Origin: Myxococcales bacterium
GTDB taxonomy: Bacteria > Myxococcota > UBA796 > SXON01
Direction: 5' to 3'
Assembly (NCBI GenBank): GCA_009692585.1
Contig: SHYX01000015.1
Span: forward strand, 1-64,000
Length of the DNA stretch: 64,000 nt
Shown here: piece by piece, positions 34,626 through 44,520 of the stretch
How the letters are laid out: the number at the start of each line of letters is the position of its first letter
Numbering within the stretch: position 1 is the first letter of the stretch
The notes under the pieces: generated by a model
The model's input: the letters and a program-made list of their open reading frames with translations, nothing else
Databases searched by the model: none
Told to the model about the DNA's origin: nothing
Position numbers and translations under genes: made by a program

Positions 34626-35852
34626 GTGTCCGACGGGTATCTGGCCATCGCCCGCAAGTGGCGCCCGCACACGCTCGAAGAGATGGCGGGTCAGTCGCAT
34701 GTGACCCGCACGCTCGGGAACGCGCTGGCCAGCGGTCGGCTTCATCACGCGTTCTTGTTCACCGGGGCTCGCGGCGTCGGAAAGACCACCGCCGCTCGTG
34801 CGTTCGCCCGCTCGCTCAATTGCGTCGAAGGCGCCTCGCTCCAGCCCTGTGGTCAATGCGCGCCGTGTCGGGAGATCCCGCTCGGCACCAGCCCCGACGT
34901 CATCGAGGTCGACGGGGCCAGCAACAACTCCGTCGAAGACGTGCGCGACCTGCGGGATGGCATCCGCTACCTCCCCAACGCTGCCCGCTTCAAGATCTAC
35001 ATCATCGACGAAGTGCACATGTTGTCGAAGGGGGCGTTCAACGCCCTGCTCAAGACGCTCGAGGAGCCGCCGCCTCACGTGAAGTTCATCTTTGCGACCA
35101 CGGAGGCGAACAAGATTCCGGACACCATCCTCAGCAGGGTGCAGCGCTTCGATTTCAAGCGGATTCCCCAGCCGGTGGTCGCGGAGCGCTTGCGACTCAT
35201 CTGTGAGGCCGAAGGTGTGGAGATCAGCGACGGATCACTCCGCATGATCGCTCGCGCCGGTGAGGGCTCCATGCGGGACAGCCAGAGCTTGTTGGATCAG
35301 GTGATCAGCTTCGGCGGGATGGCCCCGACGGACGTCCAGGTCGTGGACATTCTCGGCCTGGTCGATCGCCGCATGCTCTACGACATGCTGGAGGGGATGC
35401 TCGGTTCGGACGCGCCGCGCTGCCTCGACGCCATCGCGGAGGTGTACGAGCGTGGGTATGAAATCGGCCAGTTCACGAGCGAACTCCTCGAGCTGGTCCG
35501 CGACGCGGCGCTGGTCGCCCTGTCGGCCACGGCGGTGCGCCACATGGACGCGCCGGAAGAGGAGCGGGAGCGCCTGGGTCGGGTCGCCGCCGGGGTGCCG
35601 GCAGAACAGCTGGCGCGCACGTTTCATGTGCTGCTCGAGGTTCACGATCAGGTCGCACGCGCCTCGCGCCCCCGCATGGTCTTGGAGATGGCGGTGGCGC
35701 GGCTGGTGGCGATCCGCCCGGCCGAGGCGGTGGGCCCCCTGGTCGAGCGGCTCGCCGACCTCGAGCGACGTCTCCGGGGGGCAGGCGCGACTCCGCCTCG
35801 GCCCCGCGGCCGCGAACCCGGCGACGACCCGGAGGGTGAGAGGCGAGGGTGA
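34626..35852 (+). CDS. dnaX: DNA polymerase III subunit gamma (DnaX, domains I-III)
   Basis: The 408-residue clamp-loader ATPase starts at GTG 34626 (SDGYLAIARKWRPHTLEEM follows). Walker A is FTGARGVGKTTAARAF. The zinc module includes CGQCAPCREI, Walker B is YIIDEVHMLSKGAFNALLK, and LSRVQRFDFKRI is the sensor region (SRC usually; here SRV). The collar domain runs to about residue 375. The frame ends right after a charged linker, and the tau C-terminal domain is encoded separately by the next gene, with a GTGA overlap. Confidence 0.93.
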   Translation: MSDGYLAIARKWRPHTLEEMAGQSHVTRTLGNALASGRLHHAFLFTGARGVGKTTAARAFARSLNCVEGASLQPCGQCAPCREIPLGTSPDVIEVDGASNNSVEDVRDLRDGIRYLPNAARFKIYIIDEVHMLSKGAFNALLKTLEEPPPHVKFIFATTEANKIPDTILSRVQRFDFKRIPQPVVAERLRLICEAEGVEISDGSLRMIARAGEGSMRDSQSLLDQVISFGGMAPTDVQVVDILGLVDRRMLYDMLEGMLGSDAPRCLDAIAEVYERGYEIGQFTSELLELVRDAALVALSATAVRHMDAPEEERERLGRVAAGVPAEQLARTFHVLLEVHDQVARASRPRMVLEMAVARLVAIRPAEAVGPLVERLADLERRLRGAGATPPRPRGREPGDDPEGERRG

Positions 35853-36463
35853 GCAGGACGGGACTGCCCCCGCTGCCCGTCGCCTCGGCGATACCGGTTG
35901 CCGCGCTCGCCTCAGCGGAACCTGCAGCGGCGCTCCCTCCCCCCCCGTCACTCCCTGCCGCAGCGCCGGTCACCCCCGAGCGCGCGGCGCCCCCTCCGGT
36001 GGCAACGGCGCCGCCGGTAGAGCCGCAGCCGCTGGACGCCACCTGGGCTCGGGTGCTGGCCGCGCTCCCCGCTTCCGAGCGGGTGGCGGTCCACGATGTG
36101 GCACTTCCGCTCTCTGTCGGCGACGGCACTTTTCGGATTGGGGTGCGCAAGGAACTCTGGCGGGCACGGGTGCGCGACCAGCTCGCGCGCGTCGACCTCG
36201 CCGCGATCCTGCCCGGTCTTCGTCGGGTCGACGTGGTGGTGGTGAAGGAGGCGGGGAGCACCGGGCGTGAGGTCATCAGCGCCGCTGACCTCGAACGTCG
36301 GGCGCTGGCCCGGGCGGCGGCCGAAACGTCGGAGCCCCTCCGTCGCCTGATGGCGATGTTCGACGCCGAGTTGGAGGAGGTGACGCCGACGGTGTCGCCG
36401 GGCGCCGACGACGTGCCCGGGGTGGTCGAGGATGGGCCCGACGATTCCCCGGCGGTCCGCTGA
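35849..36463 (+). CDS. DnaX tau-type C-terminal domain encoded as a separate frame
   Basis: The 204-residue product has a P/A-rich linker (residues 1-60). A folded domain follows, starting LDATWARVLAALPASERVAV and ending LRRVDVVVVKEA, with the hydrophobic pattern of DnaX domain V, which binds polymerase alpha. The GTG at 35849 overlaps the dnaX stop, and GAGAGG lies 5 bases upstream. An in-frame TGA at 35837 limits any frameshift window to 12 bases, and no slippery heptamer is seen. It ends one base into recR. A sequencing indel that splits a normal dnaX is the alternative. Confidence 0.6.
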   Translation: MSRTGLPPLPVASAIPVAALASAEPAAALPPPPSLPAAAPVTPERAAPPPVATAPPVEPQPLDATWARVLAALPASERVAVHDVALPLSVGDGTFRIGVRKELWRARVRDQLARVDLAAILPGLRRVDVVVVKEAGSTGREVISAADLERRALARAAAETSEPLRRLMAMFDAELEEVTPTVSPGADDVPGVVEDGPDDSPAVR

Positions 36464-37044
36464 TGGATGCCCTTCGTCGGGCGGTCGCGCAGCTGGCCCG
36501 GTTCCCCGGCGTCGGCGAAAAGACGGCGCAGCGCTACGCCTACTGGTTGTTGCGGCAGCCGCCCGAGGTGGCGGATGCGCTCGCCGATGCGATCCGCGCC
36601 CTTCGGATCGGCATCCGCGAGTGCGAGACGTGCTGCGACCTCACCGACACCAGCCCGTGCCGTCGCTGCGGGGACATCCGTCGTGACCAAACAATACTCT
36701 GCGTCGTCGAGCGGCCCCAGGACATCGCGGTCATCGACGGGTCAGGGGAATTTCGGGGGCGGTACCACGTGCTGCACGGCGCCCTGTCGCCGCTGGATGG
36801 GGTCGGACCCGCCCAGCTCCGGCTCCGCGAGCTCGTCACCCGGCTACCGGGGCTGACCGAGGTGATCCTGGCCACGGATCCGGATGTCGAAGGCGATACG
36901 ACGGCCTTGTACGTGGCCAATCTGCTCAAGCCGCTGGGTGTGAAGGTGACGAGGCTGGCCCATGGTGTCAGCGTGGGGACCGCGATCGAGTACGCCGACC
37001 GCGTGTCACTGGCGCGTGCCCTGGAGGGGCGTCGCGAGCTGTAA
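36463..37044 (+). CDS. recR: Recombination protein RecR
   Basis: The 193-residue product acts with RecO and RecF in RecA loading. The N-terminal helix-hairpin-helix (QLARFPGVGEKTAQRYAYWL), zinc finger (CETCCDLTDTSPCRRC) and Toprim domain (CVVERPQDIAVID, ATDPDVEGDTTALYVANLL) are clear. It follows the dnaX pair, as usual, but the ybaB/ebfC gene often found between dnaX and recR is not present. Confidence 0.96.
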   Translation: MDALRRAVAQLARFPGVGEKTAQRYAYWLLRQPPEVADALADAIRALRIGIRECETCCDLTDTSPCRRCGDIRRDQTILCVVERPQDIAVIDGSGEFRGRYHVLHGALSPLDGVGPAQLRLRELVTRLPGLTEVILATDPDVEGDTTALYVANLLKPLGVKVTRLAHGVSVGTAIEYADRVSLARALEGRREL

Positions 37045-37051
37045 CTGCGGG

Positions 37052-39049
37052 TCATCCGGCGGTGATGAGCAGCTCCTCCAGACCTCGCACGCGGTCACGG
37101 AGCTCGGCTGCGCGCTCGAAATCAAGCCGGGCGGCGGCGGCCCGCATCTCCGACCGCAGGCGTTGAATCGTCATCGGGAGCGCTTCCAGCGTGATTTCGG
37201 GAAGCTCCGCGGCGTCTTCTTTGTCTTTTGGCACCTTGACGTAGTCGGCGTCCAGGATCGCGGCGAGCGGCGAGTCGAAGCTCTTGATGATGGTGGTGGG
37301 GGTGATCCCGTGCGTGTCGTTGTACGCGACCTGCTTGACACGCCGCCGCTCGGTCTCCCCAATGGCGCGTTGCATCGACGGGGTGATCTTGTCCGCGTAC
37401 AAGGTGACCCGGCCCTCGACGTTGCGCGCCGCCCGGCCGATGGTCTGGATGAGCGACGTGCCGCTGCGCAAGAAGCCCTCCTTGTCGGCGTCCATCACGC
37501 AGACCAGGGCCACTTCGGGGAGGTCCAGCCCCTCTCGCAGCAGATTGATGCCGACCAGCACGTCGAAGCCGCCCTGGCGCAGTTCGCGCAGGATCTGCAT
37601 GCGCTCGAGGGTGTCGATGTCGCTGTGCAGGTACTTCACCCGCACCCCCAGCTCGCGATAATAGTCTGTGAGTTCCTGGGCCATTCGCTTGGTCAGGGTG
37701 GTGACCAGCACCCGCCAGCCAGCGGCGACGACGGCGCGGATCTGGGCCAGGCAGTCATCGACCTGATGGGTGGCGGGGCGTACGTCGACCACCGGGTCCA
37801 GGAGCCCCGTCGGCCGGATCACCTGTTCCGCGACGACGCCGTAGGCTTTTTCCAGCTCGTACCTGGCAGGGGTGGCGCTGACATAGACCGCGCGGTCGAT
37901 GCGTGCTTCGAACTCGGCGAAGGTGAGCGGGCGGTTGTCGAGCGCTGACGGGAGCCGAAAGCCGAACTTGACCAGGGTTTCTTTGCGGTTTCGGTCGCCG
38001 TGGTACATTCCTCCGACCTGGGGCACCGAGGCGTGGCTTTCGTCGATCACGATGAGCCATTCCGATGGGAAGTACTCCAACAACGTGGGCGGAGGATCGC
38101 CCGGGGGGCGGCCCGTCAGGTGTTTGCTGTAGTTCTCGATGCCGCTGCAGAAGCCCATCTGCTCGATCATCTCGAGGTCGAAGCTGGTGCGCTGTTCCAG
38201 GCGCTGCGCTTCGAGGAGCAGCCCCGCAGCCCGGAGTTCGGTCAGGCGCTGCAGCAGCTCTGCCCGGATCGTCGCGATGGCCCGGTCAAGCTTCTCACGG
38301 GGGGTGACGTAGTGACTCGCCGGGTAGATACATACCTTCTCGAGGATCGCCAGCCGGGTGCCGCGCAGCGGGTCGAAGACGCGGAGCGCCTCGATCTCGT
38401 CGCCGAACAGCTCGATCCGGATCGCGCGCTCGTTCTCGTGGGCGGGCACGACCTCGACGACGTCGCCGCGCACCCGAAAGGTTCCACGATGAAGATCGGC
38501 GTCATTCCTATGATATTGTAGTTCTACCAGTCGGGCCAGCAGGTCCTTGCGCCGGACGGTCTGCCCGGGCACCAACTGCAAGAGCATGCCGTCGTACGCC
38601 TCTGGAGAACCGAGACCGTAGATGCAGGACACACTCGCGACGATGATGACGTCGTTGCGCTCGAGGAGCGATCGGGTTGCCGCGTGCCGGAGCTTGTCGA
38701 TATGGTCGTTGATGAGACTATCTTTTTCGATATAGGTGTCCGAAGACGGGATGTACGCCTCGGGCTGGTAGTAGTCGAAATAGGAGACGAAGTACTCCAC
38801 GGCGTTGTCGGGGAACAGCGACTTCATCTCGCCATACAGCTGCGCCGCCAGCGTCTTGTTGTGCGCCAGAAGCAGGGTGGGCCGGTTCCACTGGGCGATG
38901 ACGTTGGCCATCGTGAACGTCTTGCCGGTACCGGTAGCTCCGAGCAGGACCTGGTGTTTGAGCCCCTGCTGAAGACCCGACACCAGCTGGGCGATGGCGG
39001 CGGGCTGATCGCCGGCCGGCACGTACTCGCTGGCGAGCTTGAAGGGCAC
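37052..39049 (-). CDS. uvrB: UvrABC system protein B
   Basis: The 665-residue nucleotide-excision-repair helicase-like protein has Walker [17 protein letters not shown] near residue 36. The beta-hairpin region starts [20 protein letters not shown], and the helicase motifs DESHASVPQ and [14 protein letters not shown] follow. The C-terminal UVR domain that binds UvrC is present ([20 protein letters not shown]). It is complete and convergent with recR. Confidence 0.97.
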   Translation of the reverse strand: MPFKLASEYVPAGDQPAAIAQLVSGLQQGLKHQVLLGATGTGKTFTMANVIAQWNRPTLLLAHNKTLAAQLYGEMKSLFPDNAVEYFVSYFDYYQPEAYIPSSDTYIEKDSLINDHIDKLRHAATRSLLERNDVIIVASVSCIYGLGSPEAYDGMLLQLVPGQTVRRKDLLARLVELQYHRNDADLHRGTFRVRGDVVEVVPAHENERAIRIELFGDEIEALRVFDPLRGTRLAILEKVCIYPASHYVTPREKLDRAIATIRAELLQRLTELRAAGLLLEAQRLEQRTSFDLEMIEQMGFCSGIENYSKHLTGRPPGDPPPTLLEYFPSEWLIVIDESHASVPQVGGMYHGDRNRKETLVKFGFRLPSALDNRPLTFAEFEARIDRAVYVSATPARYELEKAYGVVAEQVIRPTGLLDPVVDVRPATHQVDDCLAQIRAVVAAGWRVLVTTLTKRMAQELTDYYRELGVRVKYLHSDIDTLERMQILRELRQGGFDVLVGINLLREGLDLPEVALVCVMDADKEGFLRSGTSLIQTIGRAARNVEGRVTLYADKITPSMQRAIGETERRRVKQVAYNDTHGITPTTIIKSFDSPLAAILDADYVKVPKDKEDAAELPEITLEALPMTIQRLRSEMRAAAARLDFERAAELRDRVRGLEELLITAG

Positions 39050-39093
39050 GGGCCGGTCCTAACCCGCAGCCAGAACGCAAGTTCAGTGCCGAG

Positions 39094-40242
39094 TCACGGC
39101 ACGGTGTACCGGGCGCCGTCGCTGAGTACGATTCCATAGAAGCTGCCGCGGTCACCGGCTTCAGAGATGTAGAGGTGGTCGGCGGCGTTGGACCCGTGGA
39201 GGATGCGCCAGACCGTCTGAAACTCCCCTGCCGATGCGGTCACGTAGAACTCGGGCCGGGCGTCGTCGGAGGCGTCCACGGCGAGCATGAACGGCTGCCA
39301 GTCCTCGTCGCTCCACTGGTCCTGCATCTGCCACGAGGTCGTCGCGATGTCGAATTTCACGACCCCGTAGGACCCGACGTTGAAGTCGTACGCGGGCGCG
39401 TACCAGTTCCCGTCGTCCCCGTGGGCGCCACTCAAGGTGTAGATGGCGGGCGCTTCGAAGTCGGGCATCAACTGGAACACGAATCCTTCGTCCGGGTGGT
39501 AGGTCGCGAAGCCGCCGTAGATGTCGAAGACACCGACCGTTCCGGTGAGGGGGTCGGACGCCAGCCCGAGCCCATAGAATTCCTCTTCGGCGTTCCACTC
39601 TGCCAGCTGGGTGAAGGTGCCGTCGCGGGTGACGGTCGCCAGCTGGTTGCCGAAGACGACATAGATCGTCCCGTCTGGGGTGACGGTGACGCCGTAGGGT
39701 GGAAACTCGTACACCTCGGTGTCGCTGAAGTCCGCGAACTGGGTGCAGTTGCCTTTGCCGTCGACGTGGGCCAGGTAGGCGAGGCTGTCGTTGACGATCC
39801 ACTGGTCGGCGACCTGGGCGCCCTCGCTCACCACATGGTCGAGGAAGAAGGGCGCGCAGGGCGCGACGGAGAGATCGGCTTCGATTCGGCCGATGGTGTC
39901 GAAGGTGAGCAGGTGGCCCGCCCCGGTTGACTCCACCCACGCGACCTCGAGGCCGGCGAAGTTCTCGTCCACCTTGCCGTCGCAGTCGTTGTCGACATCG
40001 TCGCTGTCGTCCTCGCCCCGAGCGGGAGAGACGCGGGGGTTGGCGTCGTCACAGTCCCCCTGTTCGGGCGAGAAGCCGTCGTCATCCTGGTCGGCGTCGC
40101 TGTCTTCGGTGTCGTCGACGCTGGTGTCGATGCCGCCGTTTCCGGAGTCGCCGGCGGTGTCCTTGTTGCCGGCGCCGAAGCCGGTGTTGACCTCGTCGCA
40201 AGCGGCGAGAAGGCAGAATACCGGAATCAAGCGCAGGGTCAT
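39094..40242 (-). CDS. Lipoprotein with one MopE-type repeat and a propeller-like domain
   Basis: The 382-residue predicted lipoprotein begins [18 protein letters not shown] with a good lipobox (LAAC). Residues 25-90 are acidic with [20 protein letters not shown] and [13 protein letters not shown], the MopE pattern. Residues 100-382 contain repeats with [17 protein letters not shown] and [19 protein letters not shown], suggesting a beta-propeller. TATACT lies 6 bases before the ATG, so the message may be leaderless. It is divergent from the Nudix gene, with 25 bases between them. Confidence 0.82.
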   Translation of the reverse strand: MTLRLIPVFCLLAACDEVNTGFGAGNKDTAGDSGNGGIDTSVDDTEDSDADQDDDGFSPEQGDCDDANPRVSPARGEDDSDDVDNDCDGKVDENFAGLEVAWVESTGAGHLLTFDTIGRIEADLSVAPCAPFFLDHVVSEGAQVADQWIVNDSLAYLAHVDGKGNCTQFADFSDTEVYEFPPYGVTVTPDGTIYVVFGNQLATVTRDGTFTQLAEWNAEEEFYGLGLASDPLTGTVGVFDIYGGFATYHPDEGFVFQLMPDFEAPAIYTLSGAHGDDGNWYAPAYDFNVGSYGVVKFDIATTSWQMQDQWSDEDWQPFMLAVDASDDARPEFYVTASAGEFQTVWRILHGSNAADHLYISEAGDRGSFYGIVLSDGARYTVP

Positions 40243-40248
40243 CCGGGC

Positions 40249-40254
40249 AGTATA
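40249..40254 (-). promoter_or_regulatory. Candidate -10 element before the MopE-type lipoprotein
   Basis: On the minus strand TATACT (5/6 match to TATAAT) ends 6 bases before the ATG at 40242. With a standard start site the transcript would begin at about the ATG. No -35 match is seen. Confidence 0.35.
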
Positions 40255-40267
40255 TCTTTGCGGCACC

Positions 40268-40813
40268 ATGCTCCGCGCGCCTCCGGTACGGTCCATTCTC
40301 CGACGCTTCGTCCCCGCCGACGCCACCGAGGCGAGCCACCGGGAGTCCATGCTCGAGCTGGCCGACGGCCCGGGGGACGCCTTCGCGCGCGACCACTTCG
40401 TTCCTGGTCATTTCACGGCCAGCGCGTTCGTCCTGTCCCCGGATGGTCAGGCGCTCCTGCTCATCTTCCACGAGAAGTTTCGCCGCTGGTTGCAGCCCGG
40501 CGGTCACGTCGAGCGTCAGGACGCCGATCTTCTCGCGGCGGCGCTCCGGGAAGTGGAGGAAGAGGCGGGGCTTTCGGCCGTCGAGGTGCTCGGCGATGGC
40601 GCTTTCGACCTCGACGTGCACGAGATCCCGGCGCGGAAGGGCGATCCCGCCCATCGGCACTTCGACGTTCGGGTGCTGCTGCAGGCACGCACGCGAACGT
40701 TCGCCGCCGGGTCGGACGCGCTGGCGGCCCGATGGGTGCCCCTGGACGCGGTGCACGAGGTCGAAACGGACGAGTCGGTGCTGCGCGCGGTCCGCAAGCT
40801 CCGTTCGCGATAA
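40268..40813 (+). CDS. Nudix hydrolase
   Basis: The 181-residue product has the Nudix helix region [20 protein letters not shown], ending REVEEEAGL. The catalytic glutamates are there, with one extra residue before the helix. Such enzymes hydrolyse nucleoside diphosphates linked to another group. The substrate cannot be predicted. It is followed by the lpxD-like gene, 8 bases later. Confidence 0.88.
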   Translation: MLRAPPVRSILRRFVPADATEASHRESMLELADGPGDAFARDHFVPGHFTASAFVLSPDGQALLLIFHEKFRRWLQPGGHVERQDADLLAAALREVEEEAGLSAVEVLGDGAFDLDVHEIPARKGDPAHRHFDVRVLLQARTRTFAAGSDALAARWVPLDAVHEVETDESVLRAVRKLRSR

Positions 40814-40821
40814 CGAACCGG

Positions 40822-41736
40822 ATGGTCCGCTTCGCCGAGCCTCTCCGGGCCTCCGAGATCGCGACGAGAGTGATCGGGGTACTCCACGGGCCCGACCCGC
40901 TTCTGGTGGGCGTAGCCGCGCTTTCGGAGGCGGGTGCCAACGATCTCGCCTATCACGACCGGGGGCCGGTCCCCGACTGCGGAGCCGTCTTGTGCCGCGT
41001 CGCCCTCGCGGGTCGTTCGAGCATCGTCGTCGCCGACCCCCTCGCGGCGATGGCGAGCTTCCTGCACGGCGCGTTTCCCGAGGCGCCGATGGAACCCGGC
41101 GCCCCGGCGATCCACCCAACGGCCCGCATCCACCCCACCGTGGTGGTCCACCCGGGCGTGGTGGTGGCGGCCGGCGTGGTGGTGGGTCTGGGGTCGGTGC
41201 TGTACCCCAACGTGGTGCTTTACCGGGGCACCTCGGTGGGCAAACACGTTCGCATCCACGCCGGTGCGGTGATCGGGGCGGACGGATTTCGCTTCCATGC
41301 CACCCCATCGGGGTTGATCAAGGTTCCTCATGTCGGCGGCGTGGTCATCGACGACGACGTCGAGATTGGGGCGAACACCTGCGTCGACCGCGGGATGCTC
41401 GGGGACACGCGCATCGGGCGTGGCGCGAAAATCGACAACGCGGTGCAGATCGGGCACAACTGCGTGGTCGGGGAGGGGGCGGTCCTGGTCGCCCAGGTCG
41501 GGCTCGCCGGCTCGGTGACCATCGGGGCGGGCGCGGTGTTGGCGGGGCAGGTGGGCGTGAAGGACCACGTGAACATCGGGGCCGGCGCCCGCATCGGCGC
41601 CCGCTCGGCGGTGCACGGAGACGTCCCTGCCGGAGAAACCTGGCTCGGCGAGCCTGCCCGTCCGGTGCGGGAGGCGATGCGGATCTACGCAGCGCTGCGA
41701 TATCTGCCCGAGTTGGTGCGCGCCCTGCGTCGATAG
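40822..41736 (+). CDS. lpxD: LpxD-like UDP-3-O-acylglucosamine N-acyltransferase
   Basis: The 304-residue product has an N-terminal uridine-binding domain ([20 protein letters not shown]). It also has a left-handed beta-helix of hexapeptide repeats ([20 protein letters not shown]). The catalytic histidine segment is [19 protein letters not shown]. LpxD adds the N-linked acyl chain in lipid A synthesis, so this supports a Gram-negative envelope. Other lpx genes are not in the window. The ATG at 40822 is preferred. Confidence 0.9.
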   Translation: MVRFAEPLRASEIATRVIGVLHGPDPLLVGVAALSEAGANDLAYHDRGPVPDCGAVLCRVALAGRSSIVVADPLAAMASFLHGAFPEAPMEPGAPAIHPTARIHPTVVVHPGVVVAAGVVVGLGSVLYPNVVLYRGTSVGKHVRIHAGAVIGADGFRFHATPSGLIKVPHVGGVVIDDDVEIGANTCVDRGMLGDTRIGRGAKIDNAVQIGHNCVVGEGAVLVAQVGLAGSVTIGAGAVLAGQVGVKDHVNIGAGARIGARSAVHGDVPAGETWLGEPARPVREAMRIYAALRYLPELVRALRR

Positions 41737-41744
41737 CGCGCTTT

Positions 41745-43259
41745 GTGGCGTCTCATCGTCACTCGCGCGTTACCTTGGTCGCCCCACCAGGGTCCTTCTT
41801 GGCACCCTCCGCTCCCCGGTCCCTCCCCTCCGTCGCTGTTCCCGCCTCCGACCAGGGTCCTGCCCGTCGGCACTGGACGGCGTTGACCATCGCGGTGGCG
41901 TGGGAGCTCGCCAGGGCGGTCTCTCGGGTGCGGCCGGCGCTGCTCGCGGCGGCGCGAGAGCACGCGGCATGGCGAATCCCCGCCGAGGCGAGTCTGGCCG
42001 ACACCGAGGCCATCGCGATCCTGGCGACCCGCGAGTTCATCGCGCGCCGTTCGGCACAGTACCGGCGGTGGCAAGCTGATCCGGATCTGGACGTGCTTCC
42101 CGACCCGCGTTGGCGGCAGGCCGTGGTCGAGACGGCGACGCCGCTGCACGAGGCCGTCTTCCGCCTTCACTACGGCGACGGCGTCCCGCTCGAGGAGCTT
42201 CCGTCGCGACTGAGGATCGACCTGAGTTGGCTGCGGCCCGCCCGCGAGGCGGTCCGCGAGTTGGTCAAAGTCATTGTGGCAGAGGACGGAGTGGCGACCA
42301 ACGGCTGGGAGCCCGCCCGCGTCGATCGCCTCGTGACTCGCGTCGCGCTGGCCGCTGCCGATCGTTGTCCGGGACCGGGCGGGCTCGCCACCGAGAGCGG
42401 CCGTGCCCACGGGGAGTCATGCCCGCGATGCGGGCGGGCGTTGCGCCTGATCCGCGAGGGGGTGATCTCGCCGGGAGACCTCTTCGCGCCCGACGGACCG
42501 GTTCCGCCGGCCAACACCATGCTCACGCTGGTCCACCTCCATCCCGACGCCCGCACCCACGCGCGCGCCCTGGTCCTCGCGTTGCCGTCGGCGGTCCGCG
42601 TCGCGGACGACCAGTTCGTCTACGTCCACGACGCCACCTCCGACGCCGCCCTGCACGAGCTCTGCGAAAGCGCGACGCCCGCGCGCTCGCACCTGCGCAT
42701 CGTCCGGGGCTCGGTGCCCGGGCGGATCGTGGACGGCGTGCTGGTCGGTCGGGCGTTCGAGAGCCTCCACGACGCGGTCCAACTTCTTCCGTGGGGTGAG
42801 GTACGGGGAGTGGAGCCGTTGCCGGAGCCCCTGCCCGCGGCGCCTTCGGCGGCGCGGTGGTGGGCGGTGGCTGGATTGGTCGGGATCCTGGCGCTGGGAG
42901 CCGCGGTTCTGGCGACCCAGACCGCGGGCCCCGGCCGGGCGTGGACCGTCGAGGCGTCACGGGACTCGACTGGCGTGGTCTTCGAGGTGGCGGACGGGGC
43001 CTTCGTCGACGTGCTCGCGGTGGCGCCGCAGCATGCCGAAGTCCTCTTCCACAGTGCGGATCCCGCCGACAAGGCCGTCCTGGCGACCAGCGACGGGCGG
43101 TACCGGCAGGCGTTGGACGGACGTCCGATCTTGATCATCGCGGCGGGCGCGCCGCTGGACGACACGGCCGCAGTCGTGGCCGCAGCGCTCGACGTCGACG
43201 ACGTGCGCGTCCGATTGCGCAGCCGGTATCCAGAGGCGGCGATCGTCATCGTCCGGTAG
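41745..43259 (+). CDS. Membrane protein with a sigma-region-4-like segment and zinc-ribbon
   Basis: The product is up to 504 residues; the start is uncertain (GTG at 41745 used). Residues 125-180 contain AVFRLHYGDGVPLEELPSRL followed by a helix, similar in pattern to sigma-70 region 4. Residues 226-230 are CPRCG, a possible zinc-binding pair. One membrane helix lies at about residues 373-394 (WAVAGLVGILALGAAVLAT). The C-terminal 110 residues are periplasmic. I do not recognise the family; a membrane-bound regulator is a guess. Confidence 0.6.
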   Translation: MASHRHSRVTLVAPPGSFLAPSAPRSLPSVAVPASDQGPARRHWTALTIAVAWELARAVSRVRPALLAAAREHAAWRIPAEASLADTEAIAILATREFIARRSAQYRRWQADPDLDVLPDPRWRQAVVETATPLHEAVFRLHYGDGVPLEELPSRLRIDLSWLRPAREAVRELVKVIVAEDGVATNGWEPARVDRLVTRVALAAADRCPGPGGLATESGRAHGESCPRCGRALRLIREGVISPGDLFAPDGPVPPANTMLTLVHLHPDARTHARALVLALPSAVRVADDQFVYVHDATSDAALHELCESATPARSHLRIVRGSVPGRIVDGVLVGRAFESLHDAVQLLPWGEVRGVEPLPEPLPAAPSAARWWAVAGLVGILALGAAVLATQTAGPGRAWTVEASRDSTGVVFEVADGAFVDVLAVAPQHAEVLFHSADPADKAVLATSDGRYRQALDGRPILIIAAGAPLDDTAAVVAAALDVDDVRVRLRSRYPEAAIVIVR

Positions 43260-43277
43260 GCTTGATACGCGGGTAAA

Positions 43278-43730
43278 ATGGCCGTGACCCCGCTCGACAT
43301 CCTCCAGCACCAGTTCGGCGCGGCGCGGCGCGGCGGCTACGAGCCGACCGAGGTGCACGCCTTCCTTGACACCGTGCGGGAGGCTCTCGAGGCGAGCCTG
43401 AGGGAGAACCTCAAGCTCCGCGAGGCCCTGCTCGAGCGCGACCGTGAGGTGGCGGGCCTGCGTGGGGAGTCGGGCGAGATCAAAGAAGCGCTGGTCCTCG
43501 CACGGCGATTGGCGGTGGACATGGACAACCACGCTCGTCGCGAGGCGGACATCATCGTCGGGGAGGCACGCCTGGAAGCCGAGCAGATCCTCGCCGCAAC
43601 CCGGGACGAGGAGCGGCTGTTGCAAGAGCACCTCATGCGCCTGCGCACCTCGCGCACCCACCACCTCTCCCAGATGCGTGCGTTCATCCATGCACAGGGC
43701 CGCATTCTCGACGAGCTGGACCGTGAGTAG
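43278..43730 (+). CDS. DivIVA-domain protein
   Basis: The 150-residue coiled-coil protein has the DivIVA/GpsB N-terminal motif: TPLDILQHQFGAARRGGYEP, then TEVHAFLDTVREALE. Heptad-rich helices follow up to the end (RRLAVDMDNHARREADIIVG). DivIVA proteins bind curved membrane and organise polar growth or division. Its end overlaps the PHP gene by 8 bases. Confidence 0.85.
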   Translation: MAVTPLDILQHQFGAARRGGYEPTEVHAFLDTVREALEASLRENLKLREALLERDREVAGLRGESGEIKEALVLARRLAVDMDNHARREADIIVGEARLEAEQILAATRDEERLLQEHLMRLRTSRTHHLSQMRAFIHAQGRILDELDRE

Positions 43731-44520
43731 TCCGGTTCGACTCGATCTCCACGTGCACAGCGATCGTTCGGACGGGAAGTTCCCGGTGGATGAGGTCCTC
43801 CGGCGCGCGGCGTCGGCGAAGCTCGACGTGCTCGCCATCGCCGATCACGACCTTTGTCCCGCGCGGCCGGCCGGCACCGCCCCGATCGAGGGCCACCCCG
43901 TCCGCGTGCTGGCGGCCGCCGAGGTTTCAGGGGTGCACGACGGGAAAGAGCTTCATCTTCTTGTCTACTTCCGCGGCCAGCCGCCGATCGAGGCCGTCGA
44001 CTTCCTGCGCGGGCGTTGTCAGGCTCGTGCGGCGCGATTCGACCAGGCGGCCCGACGGTTGGGCCTCCCCGATACCGCGGACGCCGACGCGCTCGCCGGA
44101 AAGAGATCCTTGACCCGACATCACCTTGCCCAGGCGCTCACCCGCGCCGGCGTGGTCGCCAGGCAGTCGGACGCCTGGCGCCATCTTGGTCGCGACGTCG
44201 TACCGCTGATCGAGTTCAGCTACCTCGACGCGATCCGGCGCGCGCGGAGCTGGGGTGCGCTCACGAGTTGGGCACACCCGGCCTTGGCCGACGCGAATCT
44301 CTATTTGGACGCCTTCGTCAGGGCCGGACTTGAGGGAGTCGAGGCCTCGCGGCCCGGACTGGATCGCCCCACCCGAAACGGGCTGCGGCGCCTGGCCAAA
44401 AAACACGACATCCTGGTCAGCGGCGGCTCTGACTGGCACGGATGGTGGCCGGGGAACCTGGGTGACTTCCGCTTCGACGACGAACACGCGCGGCGGTTCA
44501 TCGAGCACCTGGACGCGTGA
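43723..44520 (+). CDS. PHP-domain phosphoesterase
   Basis: The 265-residue product has PHP metal-binding motifs: LDLHVHSDRSDGKFPVDEVL, IADHD, and SGGSDWHG near the end. Such proteins hydrolyse nucleoside 3-prime,5-prime-bisphosphates or similar phosphoesters (RNase AM/TrpH group). It starts at GTG 43723 within the divIVA end and overlaps the next gene by 4 bases. Confidence 0.87.
   Translation: MSSPVRLDLHVHSDRSDGKFPVDEVLRRAASAKLDVLAIADHDLCPARPAGTAPIEGHPVRVLAAAEVSGVHDGKELHLLVYFRGQPPIEAVDFLRGRCQARAARFDQAARRLGLPDTADADALAGKRSLTRHHLAQALTRAGVVARQSDAWRHLGRDVVPLIEFSYLDAIRRARSWGALTSWAHPALADANLYLDAFVRAGLEGVEASRPGLDRPTRNGLRRLAKKHDILVSGGSDWHGWWPGNLGDFRFDDEHARRFIEHLDA

Noticed and set aside
34478..34672. 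A 64-residue minus-strand frame upstream of dnaX.
   Set aside because: It runs across the SRP RNA stem-loop and the dnaX start; the structure and conserved core show the region is an RNA gene.
35837..35852. Programmed -1 frameshift to fuse the two dnaX frames.
   Set aside because: No slippery heptamer or A-run exists in the 12-base window allowed by the upstream TGA; coupled reinitiation or a sequencing indel is more likely.
40443..41744. The open frame of the membrane protein at 41745 extends far upstream, through the Nudix and lpxD genes.
   Set aside because: The upstream part is arginine/glycine-rich shadow translation of two well-supported genes in other frames. Only the part from about 41745 is free of other genes.
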